From Streptomyces sp. CA-210063 (GTDB lineage: Bacteria > Actinomycetota > Actinomycetes > Streptomycetales > Streptomycetaceae): 64,000 nucleotides of DNA. The first letter of the stretch is position 1; each line of letters starts with the position of its first letter. Both the position numbers and the translations under genes were made by a program. Shown piece by piece: positions 17,546-26,306 of this stretch. Under the pieces are notes generated by a model, which was not told the origin of the DNA, searched no databases, and saw only the letters and a list, made by a program, of their open reading frames with translations. Location: assembly GCF_024612015.1 (NCBI RefSeq), contig NZ_CP102512.1, positions 9,300,001 to 9,364,000 of the forward strand, written 5' to 3'.

Positions 17546-19144
17546 TCAGGCCTGGCCCTCGGCCGGTGCGGTGGTGGGATGTCCAGGCTCGGGAGTGCGG
17601 TCCTTCAGTGCTGTCTCGCGGATGAACAGAGTCAGTACGAGGCCGAGTAGAGCGGCGGGAGCTGCGAACAGGAACAGGTCGGCGATGCCGTCCCCGTAGG
17701 CGCTCGTGACGACGGTGCGCAACGGCTCGCGGAGCTTGGACACGTCCGGGACGGCACCTTGGGTGTCCGATCCTCCGGCCGGTGCGCCGATCCTGGTGAG
17801 CCCGTCGGCGAGATAGTGGGTCACGCGGCTGGAGAGCAGGGCGCCGAGTGCGGAGACGCCGATGGTGCCGCCGAGTGAGCGGGCGAAGGCCACCAGGGAA
17901 CTCGTGGCACCCAGGTCGGTACCGTCCGTCTGGTTCTGTGCCGCGAGCACGAGGTTCTGCATGCTCATTCCGAGGCCGAGGCCGGTGAACGCCATCGCGC
18001 ACGCGACCTGCCAGTACGGAGTGTCGTGGTGGAGGCGGGCCAACAGGGCCAGGCCGGCGGTCAACAGGACTCCGCCCGTCACCAGCCATGCCTTCCAGCG
18101 CCCGGTTGCGGTGATGAACCGACCGGAGACGGTGGAGGCCAGGAACAGGCCGGCGATCACCGGGGCGGTCATGAGCCCGGCCATGGTCGCGGATTCGCCC
18201 AGGGCGAGTTGGAAGTACTGGCTGAGGTAGACCGTGGCGGCGAACATGGCGGCGCCGACGAAGAAGGAAACGGAGCTGGCGAGAGCGATGGTGCGGTTGC
18301 GGAAGAGACGCAGCGGAATCACCGGATCGGCCGCCTTGGTCTCGGTGACGGCGAACAGGACCGCCAGGGTCACGGACCCGCCGATCATGGCGTAGGTCTG
18401 CCAGGAGTTCCAGGCGAACGAGTACCCGGCCAGGGTCAGCCACACCAGCAGCAGACTGACAGTGGAGGTGATCAGCGCGGCACCCATCCAGTCCACTTTC
18501 TTGCCCCCGTCGCCGACCGGCAGATGCAGGGTCCGTTGCAGAACGCCCAGCGCGACGACGGCGATCGGCACACCCACGTAGAAACACCAGCGCCAGCCGA
18601 GCCAGGACGTGTCGGTGATGACACCTCCGATCAGCGGTCCGGCGACCGTGGCCACGGCGAACACCGCACCCAGGTAGCCGTTGTAGCGTCCCCTCTCACG
18701 CGGCGGGATCATCGAGGCGAGGACGATCTGGGACAGTGCGACCATGCCACCCGTGCCCACGCCCTGAACGGCGCGCATCGCGATGAGAAGTCCGGTGCCG
18801 TGGGCGAGCCCGGCGAGGACGGACCCCGTCACGAAGATCACGAGAGCGGTCTGGACCAGCCGTTTCTTGTCGTAGAGGTCCGAGAGTTTGCCCCACAGCG
18901 GGGTGGACGCTGTCATCGCGAGCAGCGTCGAGGTGACGACCCAGGTGTAGGAGGACTGGCTTCCTCCCAGGTCCGCGACGATGTGGGGAAGCGCGTTGGA
19001 GACGATCGTGGAGGACAGAATTGCCACGAACATGCCAAGCAGGAGCCCCGACAGGGCCTGCATCACCTGGCGTTGGGTCATGACCGGTGCGACGGAGGCG
19101 GACTGGGAGGCCTCTGAGGACTGCGGTTGATCGGTGGTCGTCAT
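17546..19144 (-). CDS. DHA2-type MFS drug transporter (EmrB/QacA, 14 TMS)
   Basis: A 532-residue proton-coupled exporter. The first helix region LSGLLLGMFVAILSSTIVSN contains the DHA2 motif that reads LDxTIVN in many relatives. Motif A appears as LWGKLSDLYDKKRLVQTALV and motif C as YLGAVFAVATVAGPLIGGVI. The length and number of hydrophobic stretches fit 14 membrane helices. It is the third gene of a leftward SDR-SnoaL-MFS set with gaps of 55 and 78 bases. Expected to export a toxic organic compound or metabolite. Confidence 0.9.
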   Translation of the reverse strand: MTTTDQPQSSEASQSASVAPVMTQRQVMQALSGLLLGMFVAILSSTIVSNALPHIVADLGGSQSSYTWVVTSTLLAMTASTPLWGKLSDLYDKKRLVQTALVIFVTGSVLAGLAHGTGLLIAMRAVQGVGTGGMVALSQIVLASMIPPRERGRYNGYLGAVFAVATVAGPLIGGVITDTSWLGWRWCFYVGVPIAVVALGVLQRTLHLPVGDGGKKVDWMGAALITSTVSLLLVWLTLAGYSFAWNSWQTYAMIGGSVTLAVLFAVTETKAADPVIPLRLFRNRTIALASSVSFFVGAAMFAATVYLSQYFQLALGESATMAGLMTAPVIAGLFLASTVSGRFITATGRWKAWLVTGGVLLTAGLALLARLHHDTPYWQVACAMAFTGLGLGMSMQNLVLAAQNQTDGTDLGATSSLVAFARSLGGTIGVSALGALLSSRVTHYLADGLTRIGAPAGGSDTQGAVPDVSKLREPLRTVVTSAYGDGIADLFLFAAPAALLGLVLTLFIRETALKDRTPEPGHPTTAPAEGQA

Positions 19145-19222
19145 GGGTGCTCTCAGGGTCGCGGGATCGCGGAGCGGGGCGCGGCGGCGGTGAACCGCAC
19201 GGCACCCCGGCCCGCAGATTGA

Positions 19223-20155
19223 TCAGTGGTTGTTCATGACGCCCAGGGAGCCGAGCATCGCGAGGAAGTCCGTGGTGTCCCAGTGCTCGACGATTACCCC
19301 GTCCTCGAAACGGAAGGTGTCGGCGGTGGTGAAGTCGACGGCCCGACCGGTGACGGGGAGAGGGCCCAGCTCTCCGAGGTGGTAGCCGTCCCAGCGGCTG
19401 CGGGTGATCACCCGGTCCCGCTCGGCCACGATCTGCACCTGGTAGGCGCGGCCCTTCTGGAAGACCTTGCGGAAGCCGACGAACTCCTCGTTGAAGTGGG
19501 AGGCACCGTCGGGGGCGCGGCCGGTGTTCTGGATGTAGGCGTCGGCCATCCCGTAGGCGTCGTCGGCGTTGCCAGTGGCCACTACGCCTTCGTACATGGC
19601 GCGTACCTGGGACTTGTGCCAGTCCGGCCTGGTGGTCTGCTGGTTGACGCCGACGCCGAAGGGGGAGCCGGGCTTCTCGTCGAACAGCGGGATGCTCGCG
19701 GGAATCAGGCCCAACTCGGCGAGGATCCGGTAGCTGTCCTCCACCTCCCAGTGCTCGACCAGGCGGCCGTTACGGTGCCGGAAGAAGTGGTGGTTGCCGA
19801 TGCGGAAGCTCTTCCCCGTAGGGTCATGACCGGCGTACGGCCCCTCGTGTGTACCGGAGACGTAGGTGCGCAGGGCGACCATGTCGTCCTCCACGACGAC
19901 ACCCACGTTCTCGTGTACCTCGTAGGACAGGTCGGGGAAAGCGGTGCGCAGGGTGAGCAGACGGTTCTTCTCGCCGTTGCGGCCGGTGGTTCCGGTGCGC
20001 CGGTGGCTCTCGAAGGTCGGGGCCAGCAGGTGGTCCACATCGTCGTCGGTGCCTTCGTTGAGGGCCTGGATGTACTCCCGTACGAGGACGTCGGCCTGTT
20101 GGTTCTCCCAGGTGAAGTGGAAGCCGTCGAGGCTGGTGGCAGGGATCAGACTCAT
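19223..20155 (-). CDS. Two-domain SnoaL-like (NTF2-fold) protein
   Basis: A 310-residue protein with two SnoaL-like domains. The first (about 20-150) has DLSYEVHENVGVVVEDDMVA and HHFFRHRNGRLVEHWEVEDS. The second (about 175-305) ends FEDGVIVEHWDTTDFLAMLG. Such domains bind small hydrophobic ligands and may act as cyclases, hydrolases or isomerases; which applies here is not visible. It sits between the SDR and the exporter genes in one likely operon, preceded by a weak AAAGG ribosome site. Confidence 0.85.
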   Translation of the reverse strand: MSLIPATSLDGFHFTWENQQADVLVREYIQALNEGTDDDVDHLLAPTFESHRRTGTTGRNGEKNRLLTLRTAFPDLSYEVHENVGVVVEDDMVALRTYVSGTHEGPYAGHDPTGKSFRIGNHHFFRHRNGRLVEHWEVEDSYRILAELGLIPASIPLFDEKPGSPFGVGVNQQTTRPDWHKSQVRAMYEGVVATGNADDAYGMADAYIQNTGRAPDGASHFNEEFVGFRKVFQKGRAYQVQIVAERDRVITRSRWDGYHLGELGPLPVTGRAVDFTTADTFRFEDGVIVEHWDTTDFLAMLGSLGVMNNH

Positions 20156-20210
20156 GGTGGTGCCTTTCGTGCTGAGTCAGGTTGTTGGGACCCCCCTTTG
20201 GTGTGGCCGG

Positions 20211-21068
20211 TCAGATCACGCCCATCATGTGGGCGATCTTCTGGTCGGCTTCCTGGTCGGACAGGGAATCGACGAGGTCGAGGATCTTCTGGTCCTCGGG
20301 GTCGGTGAGCACCCGTGTGGGCGGGTTCGGGTCGGCCAACAGGCCGGCGATCTGGGCGGCCACGCCCTTCGGGTCGACGCCGCCGTCGGCCGCTTCGAGA
20401 TCCGCTTTGGCGAACCGTCGCAACGACTCACCGTAGAGAGCCTCCTGCTCGGGTGTGAGGCCGTCGATGAGAGCCTGTTGATTGCGTGCCGCCTTGGGGA
20501 GCGCGTTGGTGCGCATCTTTCCGGCGCGGACGATGGTGACCGGGATGGACCAGGGCAGTAGTTCGCGGCGCAGCAGGTCCATCAGGCCCTCCATGGCGAA
20601 CTTGGAACCGGCCAGGATGCCCTTGTACGGCAGGGCGACGTGTCCGGTGAGCGAGCCGATCTCCACGATGCGACCGCGGCCGCGCCGGAGGGCAGGAAGC
20701 AACGCTTTGATGGTGGCCACATGCCCGAAGACATTCACGTCGAACTGGCGGCGGATCCCCTGCATGGAGACGATCTCCATCGGCCCGGGAACGAGGATGC
20801 CGGCGTTGCTGATCAGGGCGAACAACCCCTGATCGCCAACCTGTTCATCGACAATGCGGGCCATCTCCTCGACCTGGGCGTCATCGGTGATGTCCATGAC
20901 GATGGGAGTGACCCCGCCTTCGGTGGCCGAGGAGAGGTCGTCGGACTCGGCCTCGCTGAGGGTGGTGCCGAAGACGCGATAGCCCTCTTCGGCCAGCAGG
21001 GTCGCAGTGGCCCTGCCGAGGCCCTCGGAAGCACCGGTGACGACGACAGCTCGGGGATTGCCGGCCAT
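20211..21068 (-). CDS. Short-chain dehydrogenase-like protein with altered active site
   Basis: A 285-residue SDR-fold protein. The cofactor motif TGASEGLG (residues 11-18), the D-x-T-D loop near 59-62 (DITD) and the NAG motif (88-90) are normal. The catalytic Ser is present (Ser139 in VEIGSLTGHVALP), but the Tyr-x3-Lys motif reads Leu152-AGS-Lys156, so the proton-donating Tyr is replaced. Tyr148, four residues earlier, could in principle substitute. It is the first gene of the SDR-SnoaL-MFS operon and has a TATTC-type operator-like element 125 bases upstream. Activity as a dehydrogenase is uncertain. Confidence 0.88.
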   Translation of the reverse strand: MAGNPRAVVVTGASEGLGRATATLLAEEGYRVFGTTLSEAESDDLSSATEGGVTPIVMDITDDAQVEEMARIVDEQVGDQGLFALISNAGILVPGPMEIVSMQGIRRQFDVNVFGHVATIKALLPALRRGRGRIVEIGSLTGHVALPYKGILAGSKFAMEGLMDLLRRELLPWSIPVTIVRAGKMRTNALPKAARNQQALIDGLTPEQEALYGESLRRFAKADLEAADGGVDPKGVAAQIAGLLADPNPPTRVLTDPEDQKILDLVDSLSDQEADQKIAHMMGVI

Positions 21069-21192
21069 GGGATTTCCTCTCCGGAGGGTGGCGCCGTCCA
21101 GTCGCAGGGGGCGGCGATAGGAGGCGGGAGGCACCCTTCCTTGATTTCTGAGCGCGGCCGTATTCGCTCGAGCCGCAAAAGTCATAATCCCA

Positions 21193-21208
21193 TATTCTTA
21201 TGTGAATC
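21193..21208. promoter_or_regulatory. Operator-like element, copy A (TATTCTTATGTGAATC)
   Basis: This 16-mer matches the palindromic copy at 40247 in 14 of 16 positions. It lies 125 bases upstream of the SDR-SnoaL-MFS operon. The surrounding bases are unusually AT-rich for the window, consistent with a promoter region. Confidence 0.5.
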
Positions 21209-21227
21209 AACTTGTGTCAAGGGCAGC

Positions 21228-21779
21228 GCAGACTACTCCGAGGGGTGACTGTTGTGTGACTGATGGTGATGCAGGTGCGCTGCAGCAGTGCGCCTGCGCG
21301 GTCGAGGTTGTTGTCCAGGCGCGAGCTGTCCAGGGCGGCCTGTCGTAGGGCGTAGAAGTTCCACCATGCTGCTTGCGTGGGGTCGTTGGTTCGGCCGGCT
21401 TCGCCATGCTGCTGTGCCGCCCGGCTGAGGTCGGCGGTGGCGTCCAGGGGCGACTTCGAGTGGCGGCGGCCTGGGTGGCGTACTCGCCTGTACCCCGTCG
21501 CCCTGCTTCGGCGAGGAACATGCGCAGGTTCCTGTCGATGGCTACGTCGATCAGCGCCTCGCCGTACAACCGCCCCGGTCGGTCGAGCAGTGTGCTGTCC
21601 GGCTCGAGGGACGCCAGTCTCTGGTCAAGGCGCTATGGATCCGCTCGTTGCATCAGGGGCTCGGAGCGACTTCCCGAGTGGTCATCTGCTCGTATGCCTT
21701 GGCGTCGAGCAGTGTGGCCGCTGCGACCTTGATTCGTGCCGGCTTCTCCTGCTTGTTGCGCTCTCGGCGGCTGGTCATG
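21228..21779 (-). pseudogene. TetR-family regulator remnant
   Basis: Leftward from 21779 the frame reads MTSRRERNKQEKPARIKVAA then ATLLDAKAYEQMTTREVAPS, which is helix 1 and the start of the helix-turn-helix of a TetR protein. A stop then appears. Downstream another frame gives YGEALIDVAIDRNLRMFLAE, the typical helix 4-5 region, and a third gives a helical tail (WNFYALRQAALDSSRLDNNL). The recognition helix is missing, so part of the gene has been deleted and the frame broken. It lies upstream of the SDR operon and may once have controlled it. Confidence 0.5.
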
Positions 21780-21874
21780 GAGTCCGCACCACCAGAAAAA
21801 TGAGCGTACTCAATTGTGAGCACTTGCCGGAGGGTGTGACCTGCTGGGTGTGGTGCGCCCGACGCGTGAGGTCG

Positions 21875-22543
21875 TCACTCCAGGCTGCGAGGTGCCGGTC
21901 GGACTCGTGCTCCCACCGTGCGCAGTGAGATCGCGACATAGCGATCGGCGATCTCTTCCGGCGCGAGGGGGCCTCCGGAGTGGAACCAGGCGGCCACTGC
22001 CTGGCACATGCCGAGGAGTGCGCGACCGGTGTCCGGGGCGTGGTCCACCTCGAACAGGCCCTGTGTCACGCCCTCCTCGATGATCCCGAGGAGCAGCTCC
22101 TCCAGTTCCTTGCGCGAAGCCGCGTACTTCTTGCGGTTCGCGGGTTCCAGGTAGCGCAATTCCGAGTCCAGGCCGGCTGTCGCTGCCCGGTGGGTCATGT
22201 GCAGCACGATGCACTCGATGACGTTGGCGAACCGCTCCAGTACCCGGCCTTGGGCCGCTGAGTCGGCGAGGCGGGCCCGGTGGAGCACTTCGCTTATCGC
22301 GTCCTCCAGTAGTGCGACGAGCAACCCTTGCTTGTTCTCGAAGCGGTAATAGATCATCGGCAGGCTGACTCCGGCTCGGCGGGCGACGTCCCTCACTGAT
22401 GTGCCGTGGTAGCCGTGTTCGCGGAACTCCTCCAGTGCTGCCGCCAGGATCGGGGGCAGTTCGAGCGGTGCGAACGTTCGCCAATCGTCGATGCGCATGT
22501 CCCTGGCCGAGGGGGCACTCCCGCCGGGCTTGGTGGCCGACAT
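21875..22543 (-). CDS. TetR-family transcriptional regulator
   Basis: A 222-residue repressor. The helix-turn-helix is complete: ILAAALEEFREHGYHGTSVR, then DVARRAGVSLPMIYYRFENK and QGLLVALLEDA. The C-terminal ligand domain includes YLEPANRKKYAASRKELEEL, an acyl-CoA or lipid-regulator-like pattern. It is divergent from the MpaB-like gene at 22779. Two inverted repeats lie in the gap: TAGCGaaCGTTA (22589-22600) near its own start, and ACTTA-N6-TAAGT (22687-22702) over the neighbour's -10 region. Confidence 0.9.
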   Translation of the reverse strand: MSATKPGGSAPSARDMRIDDWRTFAPLELPPILAAALEEFREHGYHGTSVRDVARRAGVSLPMIYYRFENKQGLLVALLEDAISEVLHRARLADSAAQGRVLERFANVIECIVLHMTHRAATAGLDSELRYLEPANRKKYAASRKELEELLLGIIEEGVTQGLFEVDHAPDTGRALLGMCQAVAAWFHSGGPLAPEEIADRYVAISLRTVGARVRPAPRSLE

Positions 22544-22588
22544 CCACTACTCCTCGTGTTGCGGCCGACAGGCCGGTACACGCGATTC

Positions 22589-22600
22589 TAGCGAACGTTA
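22589..22600. promoter_or_regulatory. TetR-type operator candidate (TAGCGaaCGTTA)
   Basis: An imperfect 12-base palindrome 45 bases upstream of the TetR start. It differs by one base from the perfect palindrome TAACGctCGTTA at 43150-43161. Likely an autoregulatory site; the link is inference. Confidence 0.45.
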
Positions 22601-22662
22601 GCTTTCAACTGTGAGAGACGGTGACGGGAGCCTCCGTGAGCGTCCTCGGACGGTGCACCGGC

Positions 22663-22702
22663 TTGACCTTTCGCTAAATCACAGTAACTTAGGTGATTAA
22701 GT
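22663..22702 (+). promoter_or_regulatory. Promoter with overlapping inverted repeat for the MpaB-like operon
   Basis: TTGACC at 22663-22668 and TAACTT at 22685-22690 are spaced by 16 bases, a sigma-70-like promoter. ACTTA (22687-22691) and TAAGT (22698-22702) form an inverted repeat over the -10 box, and AATCAC/GTGATT (22677-22682, 22693-22698) forms another. A repressor bound here would block the promoter; the divergent TetR is the obvious candidate. Confidence 0.5.
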
Positions 22703-22778
22703 GATCGGCGGTGCTCGGTGGCCACACCCGCGCAGTGCACGACCGGTCAAGGATTCCAAGCCTCCTTGGAGGTCAGGC

Positions 22779-23903
22779 ATGACAACGCAAGCCGCCGCAG
22801 ACGACCGAATGGCTCTCATCGAACGGTCACTGAAGGCCGGAGACCCGCTGGCCGACGCTGTGATCGCAGAGATGGACGAGCTGGGGCCGTCCGCCCGACG
22901 TTTTTTCAACGAAGGACTGAAGAACGGGCTCTCCTCGCTCGATGACGCGCCCCAGGCGATCGCCGCCCTGTTGCGCGAGGTCCAGGCTGTCCCCGACTGG
23001 GTGGACGCCGAGAAACTGGCCGCGGGCGAGACCGCGTACCTGTCCGTCGACGTGCAGTGGACCCAGATCGCGCTGGCGCTCGGCTCGCTTCTGCCCGAGT
23101 ACAGCGCGCCCCGTATCGCGGGTGTTCTCGCCGGTACGGGGCGGTTGGTGACCATCACCCAGCGCCGACTGCAGGAGACGGGCAAGTGGCTCAACAGCGT
23201 TGCGCTGCCCGGAGGAATGCTCCTGGGCGGGCCCGGATACCTCGACACGGTTCAAGTACGGCTGATGCACGCGCGAGTGCGCGCGACCCAGCAGAAGCAC
23301 GGCTGGGACGTGGAGACACTCGGTACGCCGATCAACCAGGTCGACCTGGTGCGCACCTGGCTGGACTTCACGTACAGCCCGCTGAACGCCCTGAAGACGC
23401 TGGGGATCACTTTCACCGACGGGGAACTGGCGAGCATCTACCAGTACTGGCACTACGTCGCCTACCTCCTGGGCGTGGACCCCGCTCTGTACCGGAGCAT
23501 CAACGATCACGAGCAGGCGGGCGAGTGGTACGCCGCGATCGAGGCGGTCAACGGCGAGCCGGACGAGAACTCCATCGCTCTCACCTCGGCCACGCTGGAG
23601 GTGCTGATCGCGATGCTTTCGCAGATGACACTCAAAACCCCTGTGCCCCTGACCGCGCAACTCGTCGCGGCCTTCGCCCGCCGCATTCTGGGCGACGAGC
23701 TCTGCGACCGGCTCGGCGTGGGCCACTCCGAACTCGGCCCCCTGGTCGACCTGTTCGCTCGCAACAATCAGCAGACCCGGCGCTGGCAGCGCTCGTCTCC
23801 CGAGGCCTGGCAGCAGGCGCTGAACGAGACCATCGAGGCCCGGCGCTTCCTGGTGAGCCTCACCGAGGGCGCGACCGTGTACGAGCAGAACGTGGCTGCC
23901 TGA
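22779..23903 (+). CDS. MpaB/rubber-oxygenase-like (DUF2236) protein
   Basis: A 374-residue protein of the oxygenase MpaB/latex-clearing family, proposed to be heme-binding. Family-typical segments: VQVRLMHARVRATQQKHGWD, then GTPINQVDLVRTWLDFTYSP and YQYWHYVAYLLGVDPALYRS. The conserved Arg/His/Asp in RLMHARVR and the His of YWHYVAYLLGV are candidate heme or catalytic residues. The start at 22779 has TTGGAGG at good distance. It leads a rightward set with the LUD-domain and DoxX-like genes (gaps of 23 and 46 bases) and faces the TetR gene. Substrate unknown. Confidence 0.85.
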   Translation: MTTQAAADDRMALIERSLKAGDPLADAVIAEMDELGPSARRFFNEGLKNGLSSLDDAPQAIAALLREVQAVPDWVDAEKLAAGETAYLSVDVQWTQIALALGSLLPEYSAPRIAGVLAGTGRLVTITQRRLQETGKWLNSVALPGGMLLGGPGYLDTVQVRLMHARVRATQQKHGWDVETLGTPINQVDLVRTWLDFTYSPLNALKTLGITFTDGELASIYQYWHYVAYLLGVDPALYRSINDHEQAGEWYAAIEAVNGEPDENSIALTSATLEVLIAMLSQMTLKTPVPLTAQLVAAFARRILGDELCDRLGVGHSELGPLVDLFARNNQQTRRWQRSSPEAWQQALNETIEARRFLVSLTEGATVYEQNVAA

Positions 23904-23926
23904 GCCGCAAGACAAGGAATCCCCCC

Positions 23927-24574
23927 ATGACTGAGAGCACCACCAGCGAACTGCTGCCCGTGGACGACTCCTTCGGCATCCCGGTGTCGGCGGCGAGCAT
24001 CGACCGGGCGGCGGACGCGTTGAGCGCGAACGGCTTCACTGTGCGGATCGTGGACACGGCCGCGGACGCGCGCCGGCTCGTGAACGAGATCCTGCCGACG
24101 GACAAGACCGTCTTCACCTCCACCAGCGAGACGCTGCGGCTCATCGGCATCACCGAGGACGTCGACGGTTCCGGACGGTTCATGAGTGTCCGGGCGAGCC
24201 AGGCCGCCTGGGACCTTCGTGCACGTTACGACGAGGTTCGCCGGACGCGATCCGCCCCCGACGTCGTGGTCGGCAGCGTCCACGCCGTCACTGAGGACGG
24301 GCGCCTGGCCACCGCGTCCGCCAGCGGCAGCCAGCTCGCACCCTACGCCTCCGGTGCCGCGCGCGCCGTGTGGGTCGTGGGGGCCCAGAAGATCGTCCCC
24401 GACCTGGAGACCGCTCTGCGCCGGATCGACAGCTACTCGTATCCCAAGGAGGACACGCGCGCCCAGCAGGCCTACGGCCAGCGGAGCGTCGTCGCCAAGA
24501 TCCTCATCAGCAGCCGGGAAGTCGTACCCGGCCGCGCCACCGTCGTCCTGGTGCGCGAAGCCATCGGCTTCTGA
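23927..24574 (+). CDS. LUD-domain protein (LutC/YkgG family)
   Basis: A 215-residue LUD-domain protein. It shows SIDRAADALSANGFTVRIVD, a phosphate-binding-like TSTSETLRLIG, and a core with DVVVGSVHAVTEDGRLATAS, ASGSQLAPYASGAARAVWVV and VGAQKIVPDLETALRRI. LutC-type proteins are partners in lactate oxidation complexes, but LutA and LutB are not nearby. Here the gene stands alone between an MpaB-like oxygenase and a DoxX-like gene. A role linked to quinone or carbonyl metabolism is possible but not shown. Confidence 0.88.
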   Translation: MTESTTSELLPVDDSFGIPVSAASIDRAADALSANGFTVRIVDTAADARRLVNEILPTDKTVFTSTSETLRLIGITEDVDGSGRFMSVRASQAAWDLRARYDEVRRTRSAPDVVVGSVHAVTEDGRLATASASGSQLAPYASGAARAVWVVGAQKIVPDLETALRRIDSYSYPKEDTRAQQAYGQRSVVAKILISSREVVPGRATVVLVREAIGF

Positions 24575-24620
24575 CACATTCGCGCGCCTACCCTTCCCCC
24601 CAGCACCCCGGAGTTCAGCC

Positions 24621-24974
24621 ATGTTCATCACCGCCGCCATAATCGCCGTCCTGCTGGCCCTCGCCTTTCTGGCCGCAGGCGTACCCAAGGTCGCAGGTCA
24701 GGCCAAAGCCCTGGCGCAGGCCGACCAACTGGGTGTGCCCCACGGTGTCAACCGGGTCATCGGCACCCTCGAAGTCCTCGGCGCCGCGGGTGCCGTGGTC
24801 GGGCTGTGGCTCGCCTGGCTGGGCGTCGCGGCCGGCGCCGGTCTCGCTCTGCTGATGGTCGGTGCCGTGGGCGCGCACGTCCGGGCCAAGGATTCGGGCA
24901 AGGCGATCATCCCGGCCGCGGTGTTCGGGCTGCTCGCCGTCGTGTACGTCGTCTTCCGGGCAGCGAGCGCCTGA
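24621..24974 (+). CDS. DoxX-like small membrane protein
   Basis: A 117-residue protein with four predicted membrane helices: residues about 2-20, 45-65, 68-85 and 97-113. The VLLALAFLAAGVPKVAGQAK opening and the VIGTLEVLGAAGAVVGLWLA second helix are typical of the DoxX-like (DUF4267/DoxX_2) family. Such proteins sit in the inner membrane, often next to redox enzymes. It is the last gene of the TetR-facing operon. Confidence 0.85.
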   Translation: MFITAAIIAVLLALAFLAAGVPKVAGQAKALAQADQLGVPHGVNRVIGTLEVLGAAGAVVGLWLAWLGVAAGAGLALLMVGAVGAHVRAKDSGKAIIPAAVFGLLAVVYVVFRAASA

Positions 24975-25079
24975 CGGAGTCGATGCGCCGACGAGCACCA
25001 AGCAGTTGAACGGCCGACAGCCGGCGGGCCCCAAGGGCACACGGACTGGCGGCTGTTCGCTTTCTGTAGTGGAGGGGCA

Positions 25080-25454
25080 ATGGACCGTTTGGAATGGGTT
25101 CGCAGGCACTACGCCGAGTCGGCTCTTGCGCTGGACCCCGATGCCTTCGTCGAGGGTCTGGGCAAGGATGTCCGGATGAGCCGCGGGGCGGCGGTCATTG
25201 TGGGGCGACCCGCGATTCGGGAGGCCGTCGAGAAGATGCGAGCCGCCGGCCTTCTCGCCGTCCGGCATGACATCAGCGGCCTGTGGGAGCCCGAGCCCGG
25301 TGTGGTGATCGCTGAGGCGACCGTGATGTACCAGTACGAGACCGAGGTGACTCCGGCTGTTCCGGTGGTGAGCGTTTTCCGTTGGCAGGGAGATGAGGCG
25401 GTGGATCTTCGCGTGTACATGGACAGTGCACGAGGACCCCAGCGTCCCTCTTGA
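25080..25454 (+). CDS. SnoaL-like small protein
   Basis: A 124-residue single-domain NTF2-fold protein: VRRHYAESALALDPDAFVEG, then IVGRPAIREAVEKMRAAGLL and EATVMYQYETEVTPAVPVVS. The start follows TGGAGGGGCA. It lies 105 bases after the DoxX-like gene and could be the tail of that operon. No catalytic residues can be assigned. Confidence 0.75.
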   Translation: MDRLEWVRRHYAESALALDPDAFVEGLGKDVRMSRGAAVIVGRPAIREAVEKMRAAGLLAVRHDISGLWEPEPGVVIAEATVMYQYETEVTPAVPVVSVFRWQGDEAVDLRVYMDSARGPQRPS

Positions 25455-25639
25455 GCGGCGTGCAGGCGAGATCGCTCTGACCGAAGGTGCGGGCACGCAG
25501 TGGTCAAGCCGGTGCTTCTACGAGGCGGGTCCTCTACCAGGCGATGCTCCCGACAGGCAGAGGCTGTGGGGGCGTTGTGAGGGCGGTTGCAGCGGGGTCG
25601 GGCAGATCGGCGGGCTCGTCCGTGTCGCGGTAGCGGTCG

Positions 25640-25800
25640 GAGTTGGCCGAGGCTCTCCTCACCCATGGCCACCTCGAAGCAGCATTGTCCCACTGGCAAG
25701 TGTTCCTCGACACCTGCACCCCTGCTCCACTCCGCCCATGTCACGCGACGCCTGCGCGCCATGCGCCGACTCCTGCGCCACAACGGTAGATCTTCGTACA
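25640..25800 (+). pseudogene. Possible C-terminal remnant of an HTH/TPR regulator
   Basis: Two frames together give ELAEALLTHGHLEAALSHWQ then VFLD, and after a shift LHSAHVTRRLRAMRRLLRHN. This resembles the end of large streptomycete regulators with C-terminal TPR-like helices. No start or N-terminal part is present. The whole interval 25455-25978 contains no intact gene. Weak call based on pattern only. Confidence 0.3.
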
Positions 25801-25978
25801 GACATCCATTTGTGAGTCCGGCGGCAGGTAGAACCGTCCTGGTCGATTCGTCGAGGATGTGGCGTCCACCAGACCGTCCCGCATCACAGACCTTCCCGCC
25901 TGTCCCAGAAAGCGACTGAGTCCACCCCTGCTCCGACGCAGCGAGGTGGCCTTCTCCGTTTCCCGGCCAGTCAGTTGA

Positions 25979-26299
25979 TCACCTCAACTCCCTGTCCCGT
26001 GTGTCGCGAGCGCAGGCGCCAACGGCGCTGCGACGCAGCTCACTCGGTGGTGCGGGCGTCAGGTGGATGACCGGAATCTCCCGGTCGGTCTTCACCTGGT
26101 CCTGCGCGAAACGGGGTGCGGCAGCAGTGATCTGCTGCCATGCCTCCTCCCGCGCCATGCCGTGGAGTTGCTCGGCGGCGACCTCCACATTGCGGCCTCC
26201 GACCTCCACCCGTACCTTGCCGAGGCGGGCGGCGAGGTTGTGGTACCAGGCCGAATTCTTCGTCGCTCCGGCGGCCGAGGCCACATCGCGGTTCATGCA
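25979..26299 (-). pseudogene. DDN/DUF385 nitroreductase-family C-terminal remnant
   Basis: Leftward from 26299: ASAAGATKNSAWYHNLAARL, then GKVRVEVGGRNVEVAAEQL, AREEAWQQITAAAPRFAQDQ and VKTDREIPVIHLT. This is the second half of deazaflavin (F420)-dependent nitroreductase-family proteins (the 'A-GA-KNPAWYHNL' signature). The N-terminal half is missing and replaced by a fragment of a different gene in another frame. A native protein would end near the VIHLT motif; here about 20 extra residues follow. Confidence 0.7.
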
Positions 26300-26306
26300 G
26301 CCCCCG

